Of a stretch of DNA of 29,623 nt, positions 23,007 through 29,623 are shown one piece after another. Position 1 is the stretch's first letter; each line of letters begins with the position of its first letter. Source of the stretch: Candidatus Dadabacteria bacterium RIFCSPHIGHO2_12_FULL_53_21 (GTDB taxonomy: Bacteria > Desulfobacterota_D > UBA1144 > Nemesobacterales > UBA2774); NCBI GenBank assembly GCA_001775255.1, contig MFCJ01000148.1:1-29623 (forward strand), in the 5' to 3' direction. A model generated the notes under the pieces. The model had not been told where the DNA came from, made no database searches, and was given only the letters and a program-made list of their open reading frames with translations. Both the position numbers and the translations under genes were made by a program.

Positions 23007-23758
23007 ATCCCGCTGAAGTCCAGATAAGCTGGGTCATAGCGTTTTTTGCGGGGATAATCTCGTTCCTCTCGCCGTGCGTGCTCCCGCTGATCCCGGGTTA
23101 CGTATCCATGGTTTCCAAAATGTCCTTCGAGGAACTCACAGGGGAGGCGACCGAAGGAAAGACAGGGAGGATACTTATCCCGAGCCTCCTCTTCGTGCTC
23201 GGCTTCTCGACTGTGTTCGTCACGCTTGGCGCGTCCGCTTCATACATAGGTACATTCCTTCATGAGAACAAGGTGCTGCTCCTCAGAATCTCGGGTGTGA
23301 TAATAATATTGTTCGGGCTTTTTTCGATGGATATCCTCAAGATACCCCAGCTCTACAGGGAGAGGAGACTATACTTCACGGGCGGCAAACTGGGCCTCAT
23401 AGGCATATTTTTTCTCGGCATTGCGTTCGGATTCGGATGGACTCCGTGCGTCGGGCCCATACTGGCATCGATTCTTCTTTATGCGAGTACGGCGGAAGGG
23501 GCGGGAAAAGGGGCGGCCCTGCTGTTCGTCTATTCGATCGGCCTCGGTTTACCTTTCATCATCACCGGACTTGCCCTTTCGAAAGCCCTCACCGCGTTCG
23601 GATGGATAAAGCGTCACTACAGCCTCTATAAAATCATAGTCGGCGGGACGTTAATCGTCGTGGGCATACTGATGGTCACCAACAACCTCTATTATCTCAA
23701 TATTTACGGCCAGAGGACGCTCGACTGGGCTGGAATCGATTTCTGGAAATCATTCTGA
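23003..23758 (+). CDS. ccdA: Cytochrome c biogenesis protein CcdA
   Basis: A 251-residue membrane protein with about six transmembrane helices that carries electrons from cytosolic thioredoxin to periplasmic thioredoxin-like proteins. The two functional cysteines are visible in LSPCVLPLIPGY (Cys25) and GWTPCVGPILA (Cys149), at the start of each three-helix half. The gene starts with GTG overlapping the TGA of the TlpA-like gene (GTGA), and a GGAGGAG lies upstream, so the pair is translationally coupled and almost certainly works together. Cytochrome c maturation is the usual target. Confidence 0.95.
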   Translation: MNPAEVQISWVIAFFAGIISFLSPCVLPLIPGYVSMVSKMSFEELTGEATEGKTGRILIPSLLFVLGFSTVFVTLGASASYIGTFLHENKVLLLRISGVIIILFGLFSMDILKIPQLYRERRLYFTGGKLGLIGIFFLGIAFGFGWTPCVGPILASILLYASTAEGAGKGAALLFVYSIGLGLPFIITGLALSKALTAFGWIKRHYSLYKIIVGGTLIVVGILMVTNNLYYLNIYGQRTLDWAGIDFWKSF

Positions 23759-23762
23759 AAAG

Positions 23763-24548
23763 TTGAGAAACCTCTCAGAACCCCTGTATGATTTACCTGT
23801 GAATTCGTTTAGCGGGAATCGTGAAAATCCTCATGTCCTTCCGGACATAAGCGAAGGCAAAATCCATGTATGGGAAATAGCCCTCGACAACCCGGCAGTA
23901 GGGCCCCGGGAGCTGTTTAAACATGTACTATCGGATGACGAAAAAGAAAGGGCGATGAGGCTCGGTCTTACGGATTACCGTGACAGATTCGTTATTGCCC
24001 GCGGTTACCTGAGAACAATACTCGGCCGTTATTTGAATATAAGGCCCGCGAGCATAGAATTTGAATATAATGAGCGCGGGAAGCCCGGATTACCCGCCGA
24101 ATCCAACCTGAAGGGAATAAATTTCAATATATCCCATTCCCGCAGCCTGGCGCTATGCGCAGTCGGCGTACAGGCAGCGGTCGGCGTCGACGTCGAATAT
24201 GTGAGGGGCGTCATGAGGCCGGAAAAGATCCTCGAGCGATTCTTCTCTCCGGGTGAAAGGGAATATTATCATTCACGTCCGGACATTATGAAAGACCGGT
24301 CTTTCATGAGCTTGTGGACAATAAAAGAGGCATATTCGAAAGCGGTCGGGACAGGCTTCTCGTCCGGCCTGAAAGATCTGGATTTTTCTTCTGTTATAAA
24401 ATCTCCCGACGCCTCTAGTCGCCTCGAAATATTGAACGAGAAGTGGACGATACTTCAACTCGACCCGGGGAACGATTATATCGGGGCCTTGGTTCATAGA
24501 GGCGATGTGTCCGAAATAAGCCATTTCATTGCGGACAGCATGCAGTAA
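23763..24548 (+). CDS. 4'-phosphopantetheinyl transferase, Sfp type
   Basis: A 261-residue enzyme that attaches the phosphopantetheine arm of CoA to carrier proteins. The pseudo-twofold Sfp fold shows FNISHS (121-126), the Mg-binding GVDVEYV (141-147, Asp143 and Glu145), FFSPGEREYY and WTIKEAYSKAVGTG (185-198, with Glu189). Length suits the Sfp/AcpT/HetI group, not the short AcpS type. The start is uncertain: a TTG four bases after the ccdA stop is used here, and a GTG about 13 codons on is also possible. No polyketide, peptide-synthetase or carrier-protein gene is in the window, so it may serve the fatty-acid carrier protein or a distant cluster. It probably shares the ccdA transcript. Confidence 0.9.
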   Translation: MRNLSEPLYDLPVNSFSGNRENPHVLPDISEGKIHVWEIALDNPAVGPRELFKHVLSDDEKERAMRLGLTDYRDRFVIARGYLRTILGRYLNIRPASIEFEYNERGKPGLPAESNLKGINFNISHSRSLALCAVGVQAAVGVDVEYVRGVMRPEKILERFFSPGEREYYHSRPDIMKDRSFMSLWTIKEAYSKAVGTGFSSGLKDLDFSSVIKSPDASSRLEILNEKWTILQLDPGNDYIGALVHRGDVSEISHFIADSMQ

Positions 24549-24585
24549 CATAGGGGCAAATCGTTCCTTAACATCAATGATTATC

Positions 24586-24640
24586 CCGGTTATACTACAA
24601 ATCTTCCGATGATCTGGGATTATTTCCAGAAAATAACCGG
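24586..24640. repeat. Nested inverted repeats between PPTase and fmdB genes
   Basis: A perfect 8-bp inverted repeat CCGGTTAT/ATAACCGG (24586-24593 and 24633-24640) encloses a second one, TCTGG/CCAGA (24613-24617 and 24626-24630). There is no T run after it, so it is not a standard terminator. It ends 13 bases upstream of a strong promoter and may be an operator or a transcript-end structure. Confidence 0.45.
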
Positions 24641-24652
24641 AAAATTACCACG

Positions 24653-24680
24653 TTGACTACAGTTGATATAAATTTATAAT
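24653..24680 (+). promoter_or_regulatory. Strong sigma70 promoter upstream of the FmdB-type gene
   Basis: TTGACT (24653-24658, 5 of 6) and a perfect TATAAT (24675-24680) are separated by 16 bases. Transcription would begin near 24687, about 30 bases before the GTG start, leaving room for the GGAGGT ribosome-binding site at 24703-24708. It probably drives the zinc-ribbon gene and may also serve the malic enzyme gene. Confidence 0.75.
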
Positions 24681-24717
24681 ACTTTCCAATCATTAGGGTG
24701 ACGGAGGTCCCCAAAGA

Positions 24718-24942
24718 GTGCCGATATTTGAATTTAGGTGTCTCGACTGTGAAGAGTCATTCGAAATTTTAGTCCTGAACAGCGAAGAAGCGATTAAGTG
24801 CGCTGCGTGCCAGAGCAAGAATTTAGAAAAGCAATTCTCCCCTTTCGGGATAAAGTCCGAGGGTGAGGTCTCCCCATCGAGCCATGCAGGCGGCGGATGC
24901 GGATGCAGTCCAGCGGGCTGCGGATGCGGAGTGAAGAGCTAA
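24718..24942 (+). CDS. FmdB-family zinc ribbon protein
   Basis: A 74-residue protein starting MPIFEFRCLDCEESFEILV, with zinc knuckles CLDC (about 8-11) and CAAC (about 33-36) spaced as in the FmdB regulatory-protein family. The last 20 residues are rich in Gly and Cys (GGGCGCSPAGCGCG), a tail seen in many members. It is translated from GTG with GGAGGT nine bases upstream. FmdB proteins are widespread and small; their role is unproven (the name comes from a regulator of formamidase). The Cys-rich tail could bind metal. Confidence 0.87.
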   Translation: MPIFEFRCLDCEESFEILVLNSEEAIKCAACQSKNLEKQFSPFGIKSEGEVSPSSHAGGGCGCSPAGCGCGVKS

Positions 24943-25008
24943 CGCAAAGACTCATCATGAATATCCGAACATACACAAAAGGAAAAATAAACGGAGGATT
25001 ATTGTTAC

Positions 25009-26325
25009 ATGTCTAATTCGGCTGATGATAAAGAAAAAGAGATGAAGCAAGCCGCTCTGGATTACCACAGTGTCGGCCGAAAAGGGAAGATAGAGGTCGT
25101 ACCGACGAAGCCCTGTTTGACGCAGTGGGACTTATCTCTTGCTTACACACCGGGCGTGGCGGAGCCTTGTATGGAGATTTACAGAGACCCCCATCTCGCC
25201 TATGAATACACGAATAAAGGAAACTTGGTAGGCGTCATATCGAACGGTACGGCAGTTCTGGGCCTCGGGAAAATAGGAGCCCTCGCCGGCAAGCCGGTTA
25301 TGGAAGGGAAGAGCGTCTTATTTAAGAGGTTCGCCGGGATAGACGCCTTCGATATCGAACTAAACACGGACGATCCCGATGAGATCATCAAGACGGTGAA
25401 GTATCTGGAGCCGACGTTCGGGGGAATCAATCTTGAAGACATCAAGGCTCCTGAGTGTTTTTACATCGAGGACGAATTAAGGAAGCAAATGGATATCCCG
25501 GTGTTCCACGACGACCAGCACGGAACGGCGATAATATCCGGAGCCGGACTGCTCAACGCTTGCGAATTAGTAAAGAAGGAGATAAGCGAGCTCAGAATGA
25601 CATTCAACGGCGCGGGGGCTGCCGCAATAGCCTGCGCCGAGTTCTTCATCCACCTGGGCGCAAGAAGAGAGAACATGATAATGTGCGACAGCCGCGGGGT
25701 TATATACAAGGGGAGAGAGGCGAACATGAACCCCCAGAAAGAAAAATTCGCAGTGGATACGAGCGCAAGGACTCTCGAAGACGCGATGAAGGGAGCCGAT
25801 GTTTTTGTGGGTCTGTCGACAGGAGGCGCAGTCAATAAAGCTATGGTTAAGTCCATGGCGGACAAGCCTATCATCTTCGCAATGGCGAACCCCGACCCGG
25901 AAATCTCCTTCCCGGACGCCAAGGCCGCCAGAAAGGACGTAATAATGGCCACCGGAAGGTCCGACTACCCGAACCAGGTAAACAATGTTCTGGGGTTCCC
26001 CTTCATATTCAGGGGAGCGCTCGACGTCAGGGCCAAGGCAATAAACGAAGAAATGAAGGTCGCTGCAGCATATTCTTTGGCAAAACTCGCCAAAATGGGA
26101 GCGGATGAAGGAGTAGCAAAAGCTTACGGCAAAAAACATTTCGATTTCGGTCCCGAGTATATCGTCCCCTCCCCGTTTGACCCCAGGGTACTCGTTTGGG
26201 AATCAGTCGCTGTAGCCGAAGCCGCTATGCATACGGGCGCATCGAGAATCAAAATCGATATCGAAGAATACAGGGAGCAGCTAAACCGTAAAGTTGAAGA
26301 GAAGCTGAAGAGGTGGAGCGTCTGA
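25009..26325 (+). CDS. Malic enzyme, NAD(P)-dependent, short form
   Basis: A 438-residue cytosolic oxidoreductase that decarboxylates malate to pyruvate. Family blocks include SLAYTPGVAEPC (about 45-56), TNGTAVLGLGKIGALAGKPVMEGK-type (77-103 here as SNGTAVLGLG...), NLEDIKAPECF (143-153) with metal ligands, PVFHDDQHGTA (164-174), the Rossmann motif NGAGAAAIA (about 199-207) and FAMANPDPEIS. It has the order and start of MaeB but lacks the C-terminal phosphotransacetylase-like domain, so it is about half the size of E. coli MaeB. A GGAGG lies 11 bases before the ATG. Coenzyme preference cannot be told with certainty. The gene stands alone between fmdB and a CDF transporter gene on the same strand. 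Confidence 0.94.
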   Translation: MSNSADDKEKEMKQAALDYHSVGRKGKIEVVPTKPCLTQWDLSLAYTPGVAEPCMEIYRDPHLAYEYTNKGNLVGVISNGTAVLGLGKIGALAGKPVMEGKSVLFKRFAGIDAFDIELNTDDPDEIIKTVKYLEPTFGGINLEDIKAPECFYIEDELRKQMDIPVFHDDQHGTAIISGAGLLNACELVKKEISELRMTFNGAGAAAIACAEFFIHLGARRENMIMCDSRGVIYKGREANMNPQKEKFAVDTSARTLEDAMKGADVFVGLSTGGAVNKAMVKSMADKPIIFAMANPDPEISFPDAKAARKDVIMATGRSDYPNQVNNVLGFPFIFRGALDVRAKAINEEMKVAAAYSLAKLAKMGADEGVAKAYGKKHFDFGPEYIVPSPFDPRVLVWESVAVAEAAMHTGASRIKIDIEEYREQLNRKVEEKLKRWSV

Positions 26326-26436
26326 GAAAATCGTCATCGCGGACGGCACTCCTGTAGAGAATAATCATCACTCTTCATAGCGTTAATCGATCTTCCGTCG
26401 ACGTAAATAAAACTGTACCGGCAAGTAAAAAACAAG

Positions 26437-27324
26437 TTGTCATTAAGCAGCAGAGAAATAAGTAAAAATAAAAAGTTCCAAACTGCCCTCCTCTCTATAA
26501 GTGTATCCCTCGTACTAATCATTATAAAAGTCGTTTTCGGAATTCTGACTAATTCGATAAGCGTACTCGCTTCAGCTGTGGATTCTTTTCTGGATGTCAT
26601 GGCGTCATCCATTAATTTCTATTCGATACGGAAATCCGAAAAGCCGGCCGACCACGACCACAAATTCGGACACGGGAAAGCCGAGGGGCTCGCGGGGCTG
26701 TTTCAGACATTCATTATAGGATCCTCCGCCGTTTATCTAATATACCTTTCGGTCTTCCGTCTCCTGGAAGGAGAAAAACTGGTATCGGTCGGCTGGGGAA
26801 TCGCGGTCATAGCCTTCTCCATGGTCGTCAGTTTCTTCCTCACGAGACACATCAAGAGGGTCGCCGAGGAAACCGGAAGCTTAATACTCAGCGCCGACAG
26901 CCTGCATTACAAATTCGATTCATATACGAACGGGGGAATACTGGCAGGGCTGCTAATTATAAAAATCACAGGGCTAAACATTATCGATTCTATAATCTCG
27001 ATCCTCATCGCGGCATTAATCGTCTGGTCGACAAAGGATATATTGATCGAGTCTATAGACATCTTGATGGACAAAGAACTCCCGCCCGATACCGTCAGGA
27101 AGATTGAAGATGTGATCATGACATTCAATCCGGACGTCAAGAGCTATCACAAGCTTAAAACCAGGAACGCCGGGGCGGTAAAATTCGTTGAATGCCATGT
27201 AGTCATGGACCACACGCTCACCTTCGTAGAGTCGCATGAAATAGCGGAAGAGATTGTGAGAGCGATCAAAGAAAGAATCGGAAACGCCGAAGTAACCGTT
27301 CACGTCGACCCGGATGTGCCTTAA
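26437..27324 (+). CDS. Cation diffusion facilitator (FieF-like) metal efflux pump
   Basis: A 295-residue inner-membrane protein of the CDF family, exporting Zn2+, Fe2+ or similar by proton antiport. Six hydrophobic helices (about residues 15-215) are followed by a cytosolic domain (about 215-295). The transport site is present: Asp49 and Asp53 in the second helix (AVDSFLD) and His157 and Asp161 in the fifth (SLHYKFD), a DD-HD site as in YiiP/FieF. HDHKFGHGKAEGL (73-85) is the family signature loop, and the C-terminal VECHVVMDHTL and HEIAEEI are metal-binding-domain features. The start is TTG at 26437 with no clear ribosome-binding site; the next in-frame methionine (residue 55) would delete the first helix. 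Confidence 0.92.
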   Translation: MSLSSREISKNKKFQTALLSISVSLVLIIIKVVFGILTNSISVLASAVDSFLDVMASSINFYSIRKSEKPADHDHKFGHGKAEGLAGLFQTFIIGSSAVYLIYLSVFRLLEGEKLVSVGWGIAVIAFSMVVSFFLTRHIKRVAEETGSLILSADSLHYKFDSYTNGGILAGLLIIKITGLNIIDSIISILIAALIVWSTKDILIESIDILMDKELPPDTVRKIEDVIMTFNPDVKSYHKLKTRNAGAVKFVECHVVMDHTLTFVESHEIAEEIVRAIKERIGNAEVTVHVDPDVP

Positions 27325-27370
27325 AACACGCAGTATTTTCCTGTAATCCGTAAACTTTCGCTCCAGCTAA

Positions 27371-27409
27371 AATAATTGTAGGAGTCCGCCTGAATATCAG
27401 GAATAATTG
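27371..27409. repeat. Palindrome flanked by direct repeats upstream of small secreted-protein gene
   Basis: CCTGA-ATA-TCAGG (27389-27401) is a perfect 5-bp inverted repeat, and it is flanked by two identical copies of AATAATTG (27371-27378 and 27402-27409). The block ends about 90 bases before the ATG at 27498, a plausible regulator-binding place, although short AT-rich repeats arise easily by chance. Confidence 0.35.
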
Positions 27410-27497
27410 GATTTAGATGTCAAAAACAATATGTTCGTAACATTTTAGGACGAAGCAGGTTTATATACCTACAAGGCTGGATTCATGGGAGATAACA

Positions 27498-27830
27498 ATG
27501 AAAAGATTAATATTTCCAATTTTAATAATTATTGCTTTCGTCATAGCCGTTCCTGCTTCAAGCTTGGCTCGTAACGGACACGGACATTATAAACACAATA
27601 ACCATGGATACCGTTACAATAACGGCGGATACCGCTACAATAACGGCCCTTATTTTAATGCCAACTTCTTTTACGGGCCCGCATATTATCCAAGGCCTTA
27701 CGTATATTACGCTCCTCCGCCCCCTGTGATCTATGCACCACCGCCAGTTTATTATGCACCGTCTTATTATGCGCCGTCGTACTATCCTCCTGTCACAGGT
27801 TCGTTTAACTTCGGCATAGTAATAGACTAA
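27498..27830 (+). CDS. Small secreted Tyr/Asn/Gly- and Pro-rich protein
   Basis: A 110-residue exported protein that I do not assign to a named family. A clear signal peptide (MKRLIFPILIIIAFVIAVPA, cleavage near ASSLA) is followed by a His/Asn/Tyr/Gly-rich segment with repeats of the type GYRYNNG (about 38-52) and then a Tyr/Pro/Ala-rich segment (about 58-95) with repeated YYAP and YAPP units. It ends GSFNFGIVID, which looks like a strand of an outer-membrane or surface protein. Similar low-complexity 'YYxP' proteins are common as short envelope proteins in proteobacteria. GGGAG lies seven bases before the ATG. The histidines could bind metal, and a CDF metal pump is the preceding gene, but that link is speculative. 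Confidence 0.8.
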   Translation: MKRLIFPILIIIAFVIAVPASSLARNGHGHYKHNNHGYRYNNGGYRYNNGPYFNANFFYGPAYYPRPYVYYAPPPPVIYAPPPVYYAPSYYAPSYYPPVTGSFNFGIVID

Positions 27831-27856
27831 CCGAGAGGTAACAGGCGGGGTCTCAT

Positions 27857-28022
27857 GGATATATTTGGGTGGGGGTGTCTAGTGGATACCTATAACCAAT
27901 CCCGGGTGTTCTGATAAACTTACTTTCAAGTTATAGCCAGGGCTCGTCTCTGCCATATGGGAAACCCTGGTATCCCCGGCTGTGTCTTTTTCAGCAGGGA
28001 TTTCTCAGGTAGTCTCATATCC
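27857..28022 (+). ncRNA. Candidate structured RNA or leader (multiple stems)
   Basis: No gene lies in 27831-28074. Several complementary segments occur in order: GGATAT/ATATCC (27857-27862 with 28017-28022) could close the structure; GGTGTC-TAGTG-GATACC (27874-27890, one G-U pair); ATAAC/GTTAT (27892-27896 with 27929-27933); CCAGGG/CCCTGG (27937-27942 with 27965-27970); and CCC-CG-GCTG...CAGC-A-GGG (27974-27999). The segments nest without conflict in a multi-branch form. I recognise no known riboswitch or ncRNA class. It could be a leader of the HAD gene at 28075 or an independent RNA; the strand is assumed. Confidence 0.3.
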
Positions 28023-28074
28023 TAATTATAACCTGGCCCCGAAATTAATTAAAAAGGAACATTCGCTATAACCC

Positions 28075-28731
28075 ATGATAAAAGCGGTCATATTCGATAT
28101 GGACGGCGTAATGATAGACAGCGAGCCACTCTGGGAGAAAACGGAGAGGGTACTGCTCTCGAGGAGGAACATCGATTACAGTCCGGAGTACAGGGACCTG
28201 ATCGTGGGCCTGAACCAGAAGGATTCGGGAAAGCTCCTGAGAGATACGTTCTCGCTCGATGAGACCGTCGATGAAATCATATCGGAGAGGATCGAGATAC
28301 TGACCGCCATTTACGAGGAAGAGCTCGAAGTGGTGCCTAGCCTGACGCCGCTTTTAGACGAGCTTAAACTGAGAGAATACCTGCTGGCCGTGGCTTCGAG
28401 CTCCCCGCTCAGGGTGATCAATTTCGTGCTCGATATGTTCTCGCTCCATAGCTATTTCGATGCCGTGGTATCGGGGGAAAGCACGGAAAACGGGAAGCCG
28501 CACCCCGACATATACCTCCATACGGCGGAAGTGCTCGGCGTAAGGCCGTCCGAATGTGTGGCGATCGAGGACTCGATCAACGGTGTGAGGTCGGCGACGG
28601 GCGCGGGTATGTACTGTATAGCGATCCCTGACAAAAGGCTGAGCCCGGAAGCGTTCGAAAGAGCGCACCTGATACTCGAGAATATGGACGAGCTCAAACC
28701 GCAATTTTTCGATACTTTCAAATCCGTATAA
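28075..28731 (+). CDS. HAD-superfamily phosphatase, sugar-phosphatase (YniC/HxpB-like)
   Basis: A 218-residue cytosolic HAD hydrolase. Motif I FDMDGVMIDSEPLWE has Asp8 and Asp10; the helical cap covers about 16-85; motif II is VASSSP (about 102-107), motif III the Lys in NGKPHPDIY and motif IV AIEDSINGVRSATGAGM. The combination MDGVMIDSEPLW and GLNQKD resembles E. coli YniC (2-deoxyglucose-6-phosphatase/hexitol phosphatase). It is a distant relative of the HAD protein at 18215. It stands alone, 244 bases after the small secreted-protein gene and convergent with the aldo/keto reductase gene. No clear ribosome-binding site is seen other than AAAGGA 16 bases upstream. Confidence 0.9.
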   Translation: MIKAVIFDMDGVMIDSEPLWEKTERVLLSRRNIDYSPEYRDLIVGLNQKDSGKLLRDTFSLDETVDEIISERIEILTAIYEEELEVVPSLTPLLDELKLREYLLAVASSSPLRVINFVLDMFSLHSYFDAVVSGESTENGKPHPDIYLHTAEVLGVRPSECVAIEDSINGVRSATGAGMYCIAIPDKRLSPEAFERAHLILENMDELKPQFFDTFKSV

Positions 28732-28780
28732 ACGCGGACAAATAATCCATCCGGACTCATTCGCACCGCTTGAATAAATG

Positions 28781-29623
28781 TCAGACCCCGGGCCTATGCT
28801 CGGGGGGCGCCATGAATTCGGGTCCAAAGGGGTCTTTTATAGTTTCCGCGAGAATGTTGTCTATGGCTTGAAAGTCGTCTTTATCGAGTGACCATCCATT
28901 CAATTCCGGAATCGGATCGAGCTGGTCCGGCCGTCTCGCTCCCCAGAGCGCTATATGATTGGGAGCCCTGTCGAGCATCCAGCGTATCGCGAGGTGGATC
29001 GCTCTCTTCCCGTATTTACTTCGTGCGTAAGCATCCAACTTCTCCACGGCTTTTAAATACTCTCCGAACTTCGGCTGCTTGAATTTAGGGTCCGCCTTCC
29101 GTATATCGTCACCCTCGAACTTCGTGTCCCCATTCATCCTTCCGCTGAGCAAGCCGCGGCAGATAGCCCCATAAAAAAGCATGGTTATCCCGTTCGAGTC
29201 ACAGTATGGAAAAATATCTTCTTCTATCGCCCTCTCGAAGATGTTATACGGGGGCTGCGAGATATGGAGGGGAGCTATGCGCCTGAATGCGTCCATGTGC
29301 CCGACGGAATAGTTGCTCACTCCTATCGCCCTTATCTTCCCGGCCTTATGGAGATCATTCATAGCTTCGGCCGCGACTTCAACCGGGGTATCGAAATCGG
29401 GCCAGTGTATCTGGTATATGTCTATGTAATCCGTCCTTAGCCTCTGAAGCGAGTCCTCGATCTCTTTCATGATGCGGCCCCGAGTTGAATTCCGGTAAAC
29501 CTTGCCGGTGGTCCAGTCGAGACCGGCCTTGGTCGCGATTACGACTTTATCTCTCTGCCCATACTCGGTGAGCGCCTTTCCCACGATCTCCTCGGACCTC
29601 CCGAAGCCGTAGATCGCGGCGGT
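28781..29623 (-). CDS. Aldo/keto reductase (5' end beyond right edge)
   Basis: At least 281 codons of an NAD(P)H-dependent reductase with a TIM-barrel fold; the frame is open to the right edge, so the N terminus, including the catalytic Asp and Tyr, is missing. Visible blocks: the first codons in the window encode TAAIYGFGRSEEIVGKAL, then IATKAG with the catalytic Lys, DIYQIHWPD with the catalytic His, AIGVSNYS, and a C-terminal region with RWMLDRAPNHIALWGARRP for cofactor binding. It resembles the YajO/general-stress-protein-69 type of the family. The substrate cannot be inferred. The stop TGA lies within a strong hairpin region at 28786-28805. Confidence 0.93.
   Translation of the reverse strand, partial: TAAIYGFGRSEEIVGKALTEYGQRDKVVIATKAGLDWTTGKVYRNSTRGRIMKEIEDSLQRLRTDYIDIYQIHWPDFDTPVEVAAEAMNDLHKAGKIRAIGVSNYSVGHMDAFRRIAPLHISQPPYNIFERAIEEDIFPYCDSNGITMLFYGAICRGLLSGRMNGDTKFEGDDIRKADPKFKQPKFGEYLKAVEKLDAYARSKYGKRAIHLAIRWMLDRAPNHIALWGARRPDQLDPIPELNGWSLDKDDFQAIDNILAETIKDPFGPEFMAPPEHRPGV
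28786..28805. terminator. GC-rich hairpin at the end of the aldo/keto reductase gene
   Basis: CCCCGGGC pairs with GCTCGGGG around a CTAT loop, an 8-bp stem with one G-U pair. It sits a few bases inside the reductase stop and about 55 bases after the stop of the convergent HAD gene. There is no T run on either strand, so an intrinsic terminator is not proven; it may be a transcript-end stem. Confidence 0.35.

Noticed and set aside
27857..28022. Assignment of the stem-rich segment to a cobalamin, c-di-GMP or 6S RNA class
   Set aside because: The core consensus segments of these classes that I know were not found, so it is left as an unnamed candidate.
1..29623. Mobile elements, CRISPR arrays, toxin-antitoxin or phage genes
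   Set aside because: No transposase, integrase, regularly spaced repeats or attachment-site duplication next to the tRNA genes was found on either strand.

Overview
The window reads as a contiguous piece of a Gram-negative (diderm) bacterial chromosome. It carries outer-membrane assembly genes (bamA, skp, lolC/E, lolD), fabZ, a tRNA cluster leading into tuf, and well-packed housekeeping operons. There are no phage, transposon or CRISPR signatures. Gene order resembles Desulfobacterota-like lineages (lysS-lol-bamA-skp-fabZ). The coding sequence uses AGG/AGA and ATA codons freely. I suggest a deltaproteobacterium-like or candidate-phylum diderm (Dadabacteria is one possibility), but no feature here fixes the phylum.

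Layout, left to right. (1) 1-571, minus strand: tRNA-Thr(TGT), tRNA-Tyr(GTA), tRNA-Gly(TCC), tRNA-Thr(GGT), then the start of tuf, with a good promoter at about 650-679. This is the same order as thrU-tyrU-glyT-thrT-tufB in E. coli. (2) 704-7556, minus: lysS-lolC/E-lolD-bamA-skp-fabZ, tightly packed with overlapping starts and stops; lpxD and lpxA, common in related operons, are absent. (3) 7647-9322, minus: a PaaI-type hotdog thioesterase and an MFS transporter. (4) 9447-9947, plus: an unrecognised membrane-anchored protein. (5) 9966-16926, minus: a seven-gene chain gmk-rel-lepB-(small membrane protein)-pyrR-pyrB-pyrC with a near-consensus promoter upstream of gmk; rpoZ is not between gmk and rel. 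(6) 17021-18898, minus: a mannose-1-phosphate guanylyltransferase and a HAD phosphatase.

(7) 19208-22313, plus: the most distinctive part, a four-gene set that matches an arsenosugar biosynthesis locus: an ArsM-type arsenite methyltransferase, an AhpD-like CxxC protein, the radical SAM enzyme ArsS, and a DUF2064-type glycosyltransferase. Arsenite would be methylated, an adenosyl-derived group added by ArsS, and the product possibly processed further by the transferase. (8) 22482-24548, plus: a TlpA-like thioredoxin lipoprotein, CcdA and a 4'-phosphopantetheinyl transferase, closely coupled. (9) 24718-27324, plus: an FmdB-type zinc ribbon, a short malic enzyme and a CDF cation-efflux pump. (10) 27498-29623: a small secreted Tyr/Asn/Pro-rich protein, an intergenic stretch with several consecutive stems (possible structured RNA), a second HAD phosphatase, and the 3' part of an aldo/keto reductase gene that runs off the right edge.

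The best candidates for further attention are the arsenosugar locus with its long leader, the stem-rich intergenic region at 27857-28022, and the joining of guanine-nucleotide/stringent-response genes with PyrR and the early pyrimidine enzymes in one transcription unit.
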